Below are positions 38,162 through 47,170 of a stretch of DNA of 64,000 nucleotides, in pieces. Origin of the DNA: Loktanella sp. DSM 29012 (GTDB lineage Bacteria; Pseudomonadota; Alphaproteobacteria; Rhodobacterales; Rhodobacteraceae); the NCBI RefSeq assembly GCF_900110705.1, contig NZ_FOEJ01000007.1:62001-126000 (forward strand), written 5' to 3'. A program made the position numbers and the translations under genes. The notes under the pieces were generated by a model. The model saw nothing but the letters and a program-made list of their open reading frames with translations. It was not told the DNA's origin and did not search any database. Each line of letters opens with the position of its first letter. Position 1 is the stretch's first letter.

Positions 38162-39754
38162 ATGACCAACCGGAAATTGACCGACCGTGACCATGACCTG
38201 TTGTTCGGCGACGACAAGCTGGAACCGGGTGATGCCGTCGTCCATTTCGAGCACGGCCTTGCAAGGTATGGCGGGCAGTTCGAAACGGATCTGGGTGACA
38301 CGCAGCAGACATTGACAACATTCGTTTACCGTCATGATGGCAAGATGATGCTGCCCGCCCGCGTAGGCCATGATTTCTGGCCATACGGTGCCCCTGCCGA
38401 AAACTTGACCCTGGATCGACTGAATTCGGACGACTGGGTCAAGCGGCGCGACGAGATGATCGTCGAATTGCGACAAAGTGCCGAGAATATGGTTGCCGCT
38501 GACCAGGCCCGCCGGCGCGCGCAGGCATCCAGTGTCGCGGTCCCGAACGGGATGCTTGATGATTTTGTCGCGGCGTTTCCGCATGAAATGACGGTGGATC
38601 AGATCCGCGCGACCGACGCTGTTTTTGCGGATTTGCAACGCACGACGCCGATGAACCGAATGTTGGTCGGCGACGTCGGTTTTGGAAAGACAGAGGTCGC
38701 CTTGCGGGCGGCGGCAGCGGCCGCGCTGACCGGGCATCAGGTCGTGATCGCCGCACCGACGACGGTGCTGGCGCGTCAGCACTTTGAAACCTTTGCCCAG
38801 CGGTTTCATGAGACCGATATCACGGTGGCAGAGCTGTCGCGCCTGACTGATCCCGCACAAAGACAGGAGCTTTTGTCGGGGCTTGCATCCGGGGATGTCG
38901 GCATTGTGGTCGGAACGCAGGCACTGCTGGACGACGCGATCGCATTCACGCACCTCGGTCTGCTGATCATTGACGAGGAACAGCGATTTGGCGAAGACGA
39001 TAAGGCGCAATTGCGCGACCTGACAGACGGGCTCCATGTCCTCAGCATGACGGCGACGCCGATCCCGCGCACCCTTGCCACAGCCGAAGTCGGTTTGATT
39101 GACGTGTCTGTCTTGGCGACCGCACCGCAGAACCGTCAGCCTGTGGAAACGCAGGTTCAGGCATGCGACGTGGACAGGATGCTGGCCGCCATCGCGACAG
39201 AAACCGCGCGGGGCGGTCAATGCTACATCGTGTGTCCGCGCATCTCGGACGTCGAAGAGCTGGACGCCGCATTCACGGATCGCGATGCGGCATTCAGCCA
39301 TGTTGTGGCGCATGGGCAAATGGCGGATGCGGACATGGCCGAGACGATGTTCAGTTTCATGTCGGGTCAGGTTGATGTGCTGATCTCCACCACGATCGTC
39401 GAAAGCGGGCTGGATAACGCCCGCGCAAACACGATGGTGGTCTGGGATGCTGATCGGTTCGGTCTGGCCCAGCTGCATCAATTGCGGGGGCGCATCGGGC
39501 GCAGTCATGTGCAAGCGCGCATGCTGTTGATGACGGCGATCGACCGGCAAGACGACAGTGATGCCAATGTGCGACTGTCAGCATTTGCAGAAATGACCGA
39601 AATCGGTGCCGGTTTCCGCATTGCCCGCAAGGACCGTGATATTCGCGGTTTCGGCAATCTGGATGGCACCGAACAATCGGGGCAGATGTCCCGGCTGGGT
39701 ATCGGATTGTACCGCCACATCCTGAAAAACCACATTGATCGGATCGCGTCGTAG
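38162..39754 (+). CDS. truncated Mfd-like translocase (RNAP-interaction domain plus helicase)
   Basis: 530 residues from an ATG with AAAGGG upstream; an open frame to 38060 adds a poor N-terminus. A CarD/RID domain (about 18-75, Glu-Pro-Gly-Asp-Ala-Val-Val-His) is followed by an SF2 translocase: Walker A 170-177, Asp-Glu-Glu-Gln 271-274, Met-Thr-Ala-Thr-Pro-Ile-Pro-Arg-Thr-Leu, Gly-Arg-x-Gly-Arg and the TRG motif near the C-terminus. Normal Mfd is about 1150 residues. The UvrB-homology module and the C-terminal D7 domain are missing here. It may act on stalled RNA polymerase without UvrA recruitment; this is an inference. Confidence 0.8.
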   Translation: MTNRKLTDRDHDLLFGDDKLEPGDAVVHFEHGLARYGGQFETDLGDTQQTLTTFVYRHDGKMMLPARVGHDFWPYGAPAENLTLDRLNSDDWVKRRDEMIVELRQSAENMVAADQARRRAQASSVAVPNGMLDDFVAAFPHEMTVDQIRATDAVFADLQRTTPMNRMLVGDVGFGKTEVALRAAAAAALTGHQVVIAAPTTVLARQHFETFAQRFHETDITVAELSRLTDPAQRQELLSGLASGDVGIVVGTQALLDDAIAFTHLGLLIIDEEQRFGEDDKAQLRDLTDGLHVLSMTATPIPRTLATAEVGLIDVSVLATAPQNRQPVETQVQACDVDRMLAAIATETARGGQCYIVCPRISDVEELDAAFTDRDAAFSHVVAHGQMADADMAETMFSFMSGQVDVLISTTIVESGLDNARANTMVVWDADRFGLAQLHQLRGRIGRSHVQARMLLMTAIDRQDDSDANVRLSAFAEMTEIGAGFRIARKDRDIRGFGNLDGTEQSGQMSRLGIGLYRHILKNHIDRIAS

Positions 39755-39888
39755 CGCCCGAAACTTGCCCCGTGGGTCCGGGTCGTATTCGGGCTGCGTC
39801 CGATGGCCCCCGTGGTTGCGCTGTTCTGTCCCCGCATCACGCGCGATTCTGTCTGTAATTACATGCAGCAATCGGGCATGTTGCCACG

Positions 39889-41667
39889 ATGAACGCGCAG
39901 CGACGTCGCATTTTTCTCTTTACCGGTGGGCTTGCGCTGGCGACGGTGCTGGTAGGCGCATTGTCTGTGCCGTCGCTCGAGAGGCACTATCTGAGGCAGC
40001 AAGCCGAACAGGACGGGCCGCTGCTGGAATTGGCCAAGGAAAGCCTGAGTGCGGCATTGGACCGCTATGCGCCACTACCTGCATTGATCGCGGAACGTGC
40101 CAGTCTTGCGGACCTTTTGGCCGCGCCCCCCGATGCGGCGCTGCTGGCCGAGGTGAACGAGGATCTGCGGCAGACCGCGCTGATGGTGCAAGCATCCGAC
40201 GTATTTCTGATGGACATTTCGGGGCGCACGATCGCCGCTGCCACATATCGCGAACCGGGCAGTTTCATTGACCGAAATTTCAGCCATCAATCCTATTTCA
40301 TGAACGCCCGGGAAGGTGCGCTGACCAGTTTCCAGGTGTCTGGCACCACCACCGGAGAGCGTGGCTATTACTATGCGGCCCCGGTCGAGGAGGGCGACCG
40401 GATCGTCGGTGTCCTGGCGGTCAAGTTCAACATCCAGGCATTCAATAGTGTCTGGAACGGTGCTGGCAGCGAATTCATGGTGTCCGATGCAAACGGGTTT
40501 GTGCTGATGTCATCGCGCCCGGACTGGCATTTTCGCGCCATGCGCCCGCTGACCGATACAACCCGGCGGGTGATCGCGCAGAATCTTCAATATCCGATCG
40601 ACCGGATCGAACTGCTGCCGATCAACAAGATCGCGCTGGATGATACCGCCCAACTGGTCAGCTTTGCCGAAACAAGCGGCGAAAGCTATGTCATGACCTC
40701 GACGGCATTGCCGCAGCGTGGCTGGGTCATGACGTCTTTGACACCGACCGGGCCTGCACGTCTGATGGCGCTGAAATTGCTGTTGATCCTGGGGCTGACG
40801 GGGCTTTTGCTGTTCGGGGGCCTGCTGTCGTATCTGTTGAAACAGGCGCGTCAACGCGAGGCATTGGTGCGCGAGCAGGGGGCGAAACGCCTGCTGGAGG
40901 CCACCGTCGATGAACGCACGGCCGATCTGCAAAAGGCGCTGGAGCACCTCAAGTCGACCCAGACCGATCTGATCCAGGCGGGTAAACTGACAGGCCTGGG
41001 CCAGATGTCGGCGGCCCTGTCGCATGAATTCAACCAGCCGCTAGCCGCTGTCAAAACCTATGCCGACAATGCGCGCGCCTTTCTGAAACGTGACAGGATC
41101 GCCGAGGCGCAGGACAACATCACGCGTATTTCCAGGATGGTGGACCGCATGGCGTCGATTTCGGCACATCTGCGCAACTTTGCCCGGCGTCCGCAGCAGG
41201 CCGCGGGGCCGCTGCTGCTGAACCAGGTCGTTCAGGATGCACTGGCGGTGTTTGACGTGCGTCTGGCAACGACAGGTGGACGGATCGACTATACACCGCC
41301 CGCGGGCGAGGTCTGGGTGATCGGCGGCCACGTCCGGTTGCAGCAAGTGATCGTCAACATGCTCAACAACGCGCTGGACGCGATGGAAGGTCAGGACGAT
41401 CAGGTCGTTTCCCTGCGGGTCGACGGGCCTCGCATCACGGTCCGGGACAACGGACCGGGGATCGATCCGGCCGCGCTGGACCAGCTCTTTGATCCGTTTT
41501 TCACGACCAAGCCACCGGGCAAGGGGTTGGGGCTGGGACTGTCGATTTCGTATAATATCGTCACGGACTTCGGGGGAATGATGACGGCGGCCAATCATCC
41601 CGATGGTGGAGCGATCTTTGTGGTGACGCTACAGCCGGCACAGGCGATGCGGACGGCGGCGGAATGA
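39889..41667 (+). CDS. dctB: sensor histidine kinase, DctB family
   Basis: 592 residues. Transmembrane helix 1 (about 9-29) and helix 2 (about 297-318) flank a periplasmic double-PAS sensor of about 265 residues with a Tyr-Arg-Glu-Pro-Gly and Phe-Ile-Asp-Arg-Asn-Phe pattern. A short coiled coil leads to the dimerisation helix with Ser-His-Glu-Phe-Asn-Gln-Pro-Leu and the ATPase (Asn-Asn-Ala-Leu-Asp-Ala, Asp-Asn-Gly-Pro-Gly, Gly-Leu-Gly-Leu-Gly-Leu-Ser). DctB proteins sense C4-dicarboxylates. Here the adjacent transporter is a TAXI-type TRAP system, so the ligand may differ. It overlaps dctD by 4 bp. Confidence 0.87.
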   Translation: MNAQRRRIFLFTGGLALATVLVGALSVPSLERHYLRQQAEQDGPLLELAKESLSAALDRYAPLPALIAERASLADLLAAPPDAALLAEVNEDLRQTALMVQASDVFLMDISGRTIAAATYREPGSFIDRNFSHQSYFMNAREGALTSFQVSGTTTGERGYYYAAPVEEGDRIVGVLAVKFNIQAFNSVWNGAGSEFMVSDANGFVLMSSRPDWHFRAMRPLTDTTRRVIAQNLQYPIDRIELLPINKIALDDTAQLVSFAETSGESYVMTSTALPQRGWVMTSLTPTGPARLMALKLLLILGLTGLLLFGGLLSYLLKQARQREALVREQGAKRLLEATVDERTADLQKALEHLKSTQTDLIQAGKLTGLGQMSAALSHEFNQPLAAVKTYADNARAFLKRDRIAEAQDNITRISRMVDRMASISAHLRNFARRPQQAAGPLLLNQVVQDALAVFDVRLATTGGRIDYTPPAGEVWVIGGHVRLQQVIVNMLNNALDAMEGQDDQVVSLRVDGPRITVRDNGPGIDPAALDQLFDPFFTTKPPGKGLGLGLSISYNIVTDFGGMMTAANHPDGGAIFVVTLQPAQAMRTAAE

Positions 41668-42998
41668 AACAGACCGTCCTGTTCGTCGACGACGAAGAAG
41701 AATTGCGTAACGCCGGTTTGCAGACTCTGATGCTGCACGATCTGCCGGCCGAGGCTTTTGCCAGCGCTGAAGACGCGCTGGCGCGGATCACACGCGGATT
41801 CGAAGGTATTCTGGTGACGGACATTCGAATGCCCGGCCGGGACGGAAGCTGGCTGATGCAGCAGGTGCTGGAAATTGACCCGGAATTTCCGGTTATTCTG
41901 GTGACTGGACATGGCGACGTCGATCTGGCGGTTCAGTCCATGCGCGAAGGGGCCTATGATTTTATCGAGAAACCCTTTGCGCCGACCCGTCTGATCAGCA
42001 CGATCCATCATGCGCTGGAAAAACGGCGGCTGACCATCGAGAACAGGTCCCTCAAGCGTGAGGTCGGTTGCCGGGACAAGGTCGAGTCCCGCCTGATCGG
42101 TCGGTCCGATGCCATGGTTGCCTTGCGCAAGAACATCCGCGCCATTGCGCGCACCGATGCCGATGTGCTGATCACCGGACCAACCGGTGCGGGCAAGGAT
42201 CTGACCGCACGCGCGTTGCACGACATGTCGGATCGCGCGGCGCATCCTTTCGTGCATATCAACTGTGCGGCATTGCCCGTCGATCTGGTCGAGGCGGAAC
42301 TGTTCGGTCACGAGGCGGGCGCCTTTGCCGGGGCGCTGCGTACCCGTTTCGGGAAATTCGAATATGCGCGACAGGGTAGCGTGTTTCTTGATGAAATCGA
42401 CAGTCTGCCGGTTAGCGTGCAGGCCAAGTTGCTGCATGCCATTCAGGCGCGGGAAATCACGCGACTGGGGTCGAATGATCCTGTTGCACTGGATATCCGC
42501 ATCATGGCTGCGGTCAAAACCGATCTGGCCGAGGCGGTCGCGGCGGGCATGTTCCGCGCCGATTTGCTGTACAGGTTGAATGTGGTGACGATCAACGTGC
42601 CCGCGCTGGAGGAGCGTCGCGATGACATTCCTTCGCTGTTTCTCAACCTCGCGGCACAGGCGGCGGCGCGTTATTCGCGGTCAATGCCGGATGTCGGAGC
42701 TGATGTATTGGCGCGGATGGCGACGCGGACCTGGCCGGGTAACGTGCGCGAGTTGCGCAATGCCGCCGAACGTTTCGTCCTCGGGCTCGATCCGGTGGAT
42801 ATACCAGCGGGGGCGGTGGATCAGACCATGACGCTGGCCGATGCGGTTGCAGCACACGAAAAGGCGCTGATCGTCGCAGCCCTGACGGCGCAAGACGGAC
42901 GGCTGAAACCGACCTATGAGGCGTTGGGCCTTTCCCGCAAAGCGCTCTATGAAAAGATGCAGAAATACGGAATCAACAAGCAGGACGTGGAACCCTGA
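41664..42998 (+). CDS. dctD: sigma-54-type response regulator, DctD family (GAFAGA variant)
   Basis: 444 residues. The receiver has Asp53, the AAA+ domain has Walker A at 171-178 (Gly-Pro-Thr-Gly-Ala-Gly-Lys-Asp) and Walker B Val-Phe-Leu-Asp-Glu-Ile, and a Fis-type helix-turn-helix closes the C-terminus (Leu-Gly-Leu-Ser-Arg-Lys-Ala-Leu-Tyr). The sigma-54 contact loop, normally Gly-Ala-Phe-Thr-Gly-Ala, reads Gly-Ala-Phe-Ala-Gly-Ala at 218-223. This may alter or abolish sigma-54 remodelling. A -24/-12-like site nevertheless precedes the TRAP gene downstream. The start overlaps dctB. Confidence 0.87.
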   Translation: MKQTVLFVDDEEELRNAGLQTLMLHDLPAEAFASAEDALARITRGFEGILVTDIRMPGRDGSWLMQQVLEIDPEFPVILVTGHGDVDLAVQSMREGAYDFIEKPFAPTRLISTIHHALEKRRLTIENRSLKREVGCRDKVESRLIGRSDAMVALRKNIRAIARTDADVLITGPTGAGKDLTARALHDMSDRAAHPFVHINCAALPVDLVEAELFGHEAGAFAGALRTRFGKFEYARQGSVFLDEIDSLPVSVQAKLLHAIQAREITRLGSNDPVALDIRIMAAVKTDLAEAVAAGMFRADLLYRLNVVTINVPALEERRDDIPSLFLNLAAQAAARYSRSMPDVGADVLARMATRTWPGNVRELRNAAERFVLGLDPVDIPAGAVDQTMTLADAVAAHEKALIVAALTAQDGRLKPTYEALGLSRKALYEKMQKYGINKQDVEP

Positions 42999-43182
42999 CA
43001 GCCGGCCCGCTGGCATGTTTCGATTTCCACCCGCCGGATATCCGTTTTGCACCCTTTGCGACCCATCTGAACGCGTGGCCGGGTAATTTTATGTCGCCAC
43101 CGCGCAAAGATGGTTGCACTCGGCACATAACTGCTTTGATATCCGCGACTGTCGGGGCCTCAGGCCTGTCTGATGAAACCGT

Positions 43183-43197
43183 CGGCACGGGAGTGGC
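43183..43197 (+). promoter_or_regulatory. candidate sigma-54 (-24/-12) promoter of the TAXI-TRAP operon
   Basis: CGGCACG, four bases, then TGGC matches TGGCACG-N4-TTGC at the key GG (-24) and GC (-12) with correct spacing. It would start transcription near 43209, just before the GGAGG ribosome-binding site of the TRAP binding protein. Support comes from the DctD-type regulator encoded immediately upstream. The short leader and the two mismatches keep confidence moderate. Confidence 0.45.
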
Positions 43198-43223
43198 CGG
43201 CGACATTTGTGGAGGAAACACAC

Positions 43224-44210
43224 ATGAAATTCGCAGCACTTATTGCGACCACGGCACTGACGGCATCGTCTGCCTATGCCGCGGCACACGAGGACCGCAC
43301 AGGCTGGCCCGAAAGCTTTACCGTTGGCACGGCGTCGCAGGGCGGCACCTATTTTGCCTATGGTTCGGGCTGGGGCAACCTGGTGGCCGAAGAGCTGGGC
43401 CTGACCGGCGGCGGTGAAGTCACTGGTGGTCCGATGCAGAACATGGCGCTGGTCCACACTGGTGACGCACAGTTCGGCATGACGACCATGGGGCCGGCAG
43501 CTGAATCCATCGCCGGGACCAACCCGATTGCGCCCGGTCTGGAAATGACCGGTGCCTGTGCGATGTTCCCGATGTACCAGACGCCGTTCTCGGTGACGAC
43601 GCTGGCCTCTTCGGGGATCACGTCCGTGTCCGAAATCCCTGCTGGTGCACGTATCGGTTTTGGTCCGGCCGGTTCGACATCCGATACCTATTTCCCGCGC
43701 ATGATGGAAACGCTGGGCGTTGAATTTGAACGTCGTAACGGTGCATGGGCCGACCTTGGTGGTCAGCTTCAGGATGGTCTACTGGATGTGATCGCCTTTG
43801 CGGCAGGTGTGCCAGTTCCGGCCGTCAGCCAGCTGGAAGTGCAGACGGACGTGAATATCATCGAGTTCACCGAAGAGGAGCAGGCCCAGTTGATGGAAGC
43901 GTTCCCGGTTGCCAACTTTGAAATCGCGGCAGACACCTATACCACGCTCGAGGCACCGGCGCGTTCGGTGTCCATGTGGAACTTTGCCATCGCAAACTGC
44001 GATCTGCCCGCCAGCTTTGTCAAAGCGGCCGTGGATGTCGTCATGTCCGACAACGAGCGTATGGTGAACATCCACCGCGCCGCCCGTTCCACACTGCCCG
44101 AGAACTGGGACAAGAACGCCGGCGTCATGAAGTGGCACCCCGGTGCGGCTGAATGGTTCATCGAAAACGCTGGCGCGGACATTCCCGCCGATCAGATCTA
44201 CGGGAACTAA
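43224..44210 (+). CDS. TRAP transporter substrate-binding protein, TAXI family
   Basis: 328 residues from the ATG behind a GGAGG site. A signal peptide ends at about Ala20. The mature start has Gly-Thr-Ala-Ser-Gln-Gly-Gly-Thr-Tyr-Phe, the TAXI landmark, and further on Gly-Pro-Ala-Gly-Ser-Thr-Ser near residue 150. TAXI proteins feed TRAP permeases; reported ligands are few (glutamate, C4/C5 acids). It is expressed with the fused permease gene downstream and probably controlled by the adjacent DctBD pair. Confidence 0.88.
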   Translation: MKFAALIATTALTASSAYAAAHEDRTGWPESFTVGTASQGGTYFAYGSGWGNLVAEELGLTGGGEVTGGPMQNMALVHTGDAQFGMTTMGPAAESIAGTNPIAPGLEMTGACAMFPMYQTPFSVTTLASSGITSVSEIPAGARIGFGPAGSTSDTYFPRMMETLGVEFERRNGAWADLGGQLQDGLLDVIAFAAGVPVPAVSQLEVQTDVNIIEFTEEEQAQLMEAFPVANFEIAADTYTTLEAPARSVSMWNFAIANCDLPASFVKAAVDVVMSDNERMVNIHRAARSTLPENWDKNAGVMKWHPGAAEWFIENAGADIPADQIYGN

Positions 44211-44222
44211 AGCCCGATCAGT

Positions 44223-44250
44223 CCGGGGCCGCGCCACTGCGCGGCCCCGG
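44223..44250 (+). terminator. intercistronic hairpin between TRAP binding protein and permease
   Basis: A perfect 12-bp GC stem (CCGGGGCCGCGC / GCGCGGCCCCGG) with a 4-base loop begins 13 bp after the binding-protein stop. There is no T-run. Such structures commonly stabilise the upstream message or cut down read-through so that more binding protein than permease is made; the role here is inferred. Confidence 0.5.
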
Positions 44251-44327
44251 CGCATCTGACTGACACATCACATAATTCATGCGCAGATCTGCCCCCTGGG
44301 GCCGGGATGCGCCTATGGGGCTGCTGT

Positions 44328-46562
44328 ATGACCACCAATACGCAAATGGACGACCAGACTGACGGGCCCGTCATCGCCGAAGGCGTTGACGACGAACCCG
44401 TTGAACACAATCGGCGCATTTTCGACGGCAGGGCCTATCTTGCCATCGCGGCGGTCTCTGCGTTTTATGCGCTGTTTCACATGGCAGCCCTGAACGGCTG
44501 GTCGATCTCTGCCTGGACGGGCATCGATATTCCGTTTCTGCCGGTCTTTCCGATGGAGACGTGGAATTTCCGGATCGTCCACATCGCTGGTGCGCTGATC
44601 CTCGGCTTTTTGCTTTATTCAGCGCGCGGCTTTCCTGACAATGACCATGGCGGTCACAAGCATTCCCTCGATTTACTGGCCTATGTCGCAATCCTGCCCG
44701 CACTCTATGCGCTGTATACCGCGCTTTCGTTCGCGTCGCAGATCGCCGGTGGCGTGATGTGGAACGGTATGGACGCCGGTATCCGCAGCGCGGAAATCTA
44801 TCACTACGGCGTCCCGCTGATCATCGCGACCGCAACGGGTATCATTCTGGGTTGGATGCGCCCGCGCGTGCGCGGATCCATCGCCGCCGCTGACGTGGTT
44901 CTGGCCATTTGTTCTGTCGCTGTCGCAGCCTATCTGATCACGATCTACGGCACGCTGATGCGCAACTCGACCGGCACACCCTTTGCCCCGATCGGCATGA
45001 GCCTGGCCGCCGTGGCCGGGACGGCACTGATCATGGAAATGACCCGCCGTGTCGCTGGTCTGGCCTTGATCGTCATCGCTGGCGTGTTTCTGGTTTATGT
45101 CTTCGTCGGTGATCTGCTGCCGGGGTTCCTGAACGCACCCAACATCGCCTGGGACCGTTTCTTTAGCCAAGTCTATACCGACGCCGGCATCCTTGGGCCA
45201 ACCACGGCCGTGTCGTCGACCTATATCATCCTGTTCATCATCTTTGCCGCCTTTCTCCAGGCGTCCAAAGTGGGCGATTATTTTGTGAACTTTGCCTTTG
45301 CTGCTGCGGGCCGCGCCCGTGGTGGACCGGCCAAGGTTGCCATTTTCGCCTCGGGCCTGATGGGCATGATCAACGGCACCTCTGCCGGTAACGTCGTGGC
45401 CACGGGGTCGCTGACCATTCCGCTGATGAAAAAGGTGGGCTACAAGCCGCAGACCGCAGGTGCCGTCGAGGCTGCCGCATCCACAGGTGGTCAGATCATG
45501 CCGCCGATCATGGGTGCCGGCGCGTTCATCATGGCGGAAATCACGGGCATCCCCTACACTGACATCGCCATTGCGGCGATCATCCCCGCAGTGCTGTATT
45601 TCGTGTCGATCTATTTCATGGTCGATTTCGAAGCAGCAAAGCTGGGCATGCGCGGCATGCGCGAGGACGAGCTGCCCAAGTTCCGCGACATGGTGCGCCG
45701 GGTGTTCCTGTTTCTGCCGATCATCATTCTGATTGCGGCCTTGTTCATGGGCTATTCCGTCATCAGGGCAGGCACGCTTGCCACGGCCTCGGCTGCGGTG
45801 GTCAGTTGGTTCACCCCGTATCGCATGGGTATCAAATCGGTGTCCAAGGCGTTCGAGATGGCGGGCATCATGTCGATCCAGATCATCGCGGTCTGCGCAT
45901 GTGCCGGTATCATCGTGGGTGTCATTTCGTTGACCGGTGTCGGCGCACGCTTCTCTTCGGTGCTGCTGAACATCGCTGACGCGAACCAGTTGCTGGCCTT
46001 GTTCTTTGCCATGTGCATCTCGATCCTGCTTGGGATGGGCATGCCGACAACGGCGGCCTACGCGGTTGCGGCCTCGGTCGTGGCACCGGGTCTGATCCAG
46101 CTGGGCATTCCGGCCCTGACGGCGCATTTCTTTGTGTTCTACTTTGCTGTTGTGTCAGCGATCACGCCACCCGTTGCCTTGGCCAGCTATGCTGCTGCGG
46201 GCATTTCGGGATCAAACCCGATGTCGACCTCTGTCGCGTCGTTCAAGATCGGCATTTCTGCCTTCATCGTGCCGTTCATGTTCTTCTACAACAGCGCGAT
46301 CCTGTTCGACGGGGCATGGTACGAAATCGCCCGTGCTGCGGCGACTGCCATCTTTGGCGTGTTCCTGCTGTCGTCGGGTGTGCAGGGCTGGTGGATCGGC
46401 GCGCGCGCTTCTGCACCGATCCGTGTCGGCCTGATCGTCGTGGCGCTGTTCATGATCGAAGGTGGGCTGATTTCTGACGCCATCGGGGTGGGCGGTGCGG
46501 TGGCCCTCTATCTGCTGGCAAAGGCGACCCGCAAGGACGGCCAGACGGCATCCCAAACCTAG
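44328..46562 (+). CDS. TRAP transporter fused permease (4TM-12TM)
   Basis: About 744 residues; an ATG at 44307 is an alternative. The first third contains the small-subunit-like helices and the rest the DctM-like large subunit. Gly-Met-Gly-Met-Pro-Thr-Thr-Ala-Ala-Tyr and Gly-Gly-Gln-Ile-Met-Pro-Pro-Ile-Met-Gly-Ala are the conserved TRAP re-entrant loops. Fused permeases of this length are the normal partners of TAXI binding proteins. The system uses the sodium or proton gradient. A strong terminator follows. Confidence 0.92.
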   Translation: MTTNTQMDDQTDGPVIAEGVDDEPVEHNRRIFDGRAYLAIAAVSAFYALFHMAALNGWSISAWTGIDIPFLPVFPMETWNFRIVHIAGALILGFLLYSARGFPDNDHGGHKHSLDLLAYVAILPALYALYTALSFASQIAGGVMWNGMDAGIRSAEIYHYGVPLIIATATGIILGWMRPRVRGSIAAADVVLAICSVAVAAYLITIYGTLMRNSTGTPFAPIGMSLAAVAGTALIMEMTRRVAGLALIVIAGVFLVYVFVGDLLPGFLNAPNIAWDRFFSQVYTDAGILGPTTAVSSTYIILFIIFAAFLQASKVGDYFVNFAFAAAGRARGGPAKVAIFASGLMGMINGTSAGNVVATGSLTIPLMKKVGYKPQTAGAVEAAASTGGQIMPPIMGAGAFIMAEITGIPYTDIAIAAIIPAVLYFVSIYFMVDFEAAKLGMRGMREDELPKFRDMVRRVFLFLPIIILIAALFMGYSVIRAGTLATASAAVVSWFTPYRMGIKSVSKAFEMAGIMSIQIIAVCACAGIIVGVISLTGVGARFSSVLLNIADANQLLALFFAMCISILLGMGMPTTAAYAVAASVVAPGLIQLGIPALTAHFFVFYFAVVSAITPPVALASYAAAGISGSNPMSTSVASFKIGISAFIVPFMFFYNSAILFDGAWYEIARAAATAIFGVFLLSSGVQGWWIGARASAPIRVGLIVVALFMIEGGLISDAIGVGGAVALYLLAKATRKDGQTASQT

Positions 46563-46584
46563 GCTTGCTATCATGCAATACCGA

Positions 46585-46621
46585 GGGCCGGCGCTGTCAA
46601 TGAACAGCGCCGGCCCTTTTT
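46585..46621 (+). terminator. rho-independent terminator after the TRAP operon
   Basis: A 13-bp perfect stem (GGGCCGGCGCTGT / ACAGCGCCGGCCC) with a 6-base loop is directly followed by five T, 22 bp after the permease stop. It ends the TRAP transcription unit and separates it from the catabolic cluster. Confidence 0.9.
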
Positions 46622-46769
46622 CGTACGCAGGCGAGAATCTGGATACCGTTGGTGAACTTGATGCAATGCTAAGGTGGCGATAGCGCGCTTCTTTCACGCG
46701 ACAACGAGGTCGTTCCTGATACCGCGTAGATGGATTTGCGCCGGGACCATTCCGACCGACCAGTTCGGG

Positions 46770-47025
46770 GGGCATGACGCATGTGAATTACCTCGGGACC
46801 CGACAACGAGAATAGAGTCGCCCCAGGTGGGTGCAGGGGCTGGGGTGAGTAGCACGACAGCCATCCTGTTCGGCCATAGTTATGGACGTTGCAGTGGTTA
46901 TCCGGTGGTCTGTGTTCCCGCGATCGTCGACGCTTTTGCAACCTGCTCCCCGGCATACTTCAACCAGTGGTATCAAGCATCCGATAGATCGGCGATTTTT
47001 GGAATCGCAGGCTCGGGTGGAAGGA
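46770..47025. repeat. left copy of a ~260-bp imperfect direct repeat
   Basis: Aligns by eye, in the same orientation, with 62464-62725. Shared blocks include the region starting GGGCAT, a run around CGGGAC, GTGCAG then TTCGG-CAT, and the best-matched end segment CAAGCATC(C/T)GA near 46975 with GATTT, GGAA and GGGTGG-AGGA. I estimate roughly two thirds identity, with several small gaps. No gene is convincing in it. The rest of the 46622-47170 interval holds nothing I recognise. Confidence 0.6.
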
Positions 47026-47170
47026 TCCCAGCCGGGCCATCATGGTCAAGCAATAGCTTGATATTAAACGAAACCTCTTTTGCATCTGGTTGTCTGATGC
47101 ACTAATTTCGCACAATAAATCCTTGTCAATCTTCTATGACGTTGTGACTGACGTAGGGCATGGATGACAT

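Noticed and set aside
38051-39550. 499-codon minus-strand open frame
   Set aside because: Antisense to the Mfd-like gene, whose motifs are all in the plus-strand frame; the antisense product is Arg/His/Gln-rich and featureless.
43130-43150. GGCACATAACTGC as an alternative sigma-54 promoter
   Set aside because: The GG-to-GC spacing is one base too short; the site at 43183-43197 has the correct spacing.
44673-46127. 484-codon minus-strand open frame
   Set aside because: Antisense to the TRAP permease; extreme His/Asp/Arg composition typical of antisense to membrane-helix codons.
46674-47105. 143-codon plus-strand frame in the left repeat
   Set aside because: The frame is not preserved in the right repeat copy, which argues against coding.
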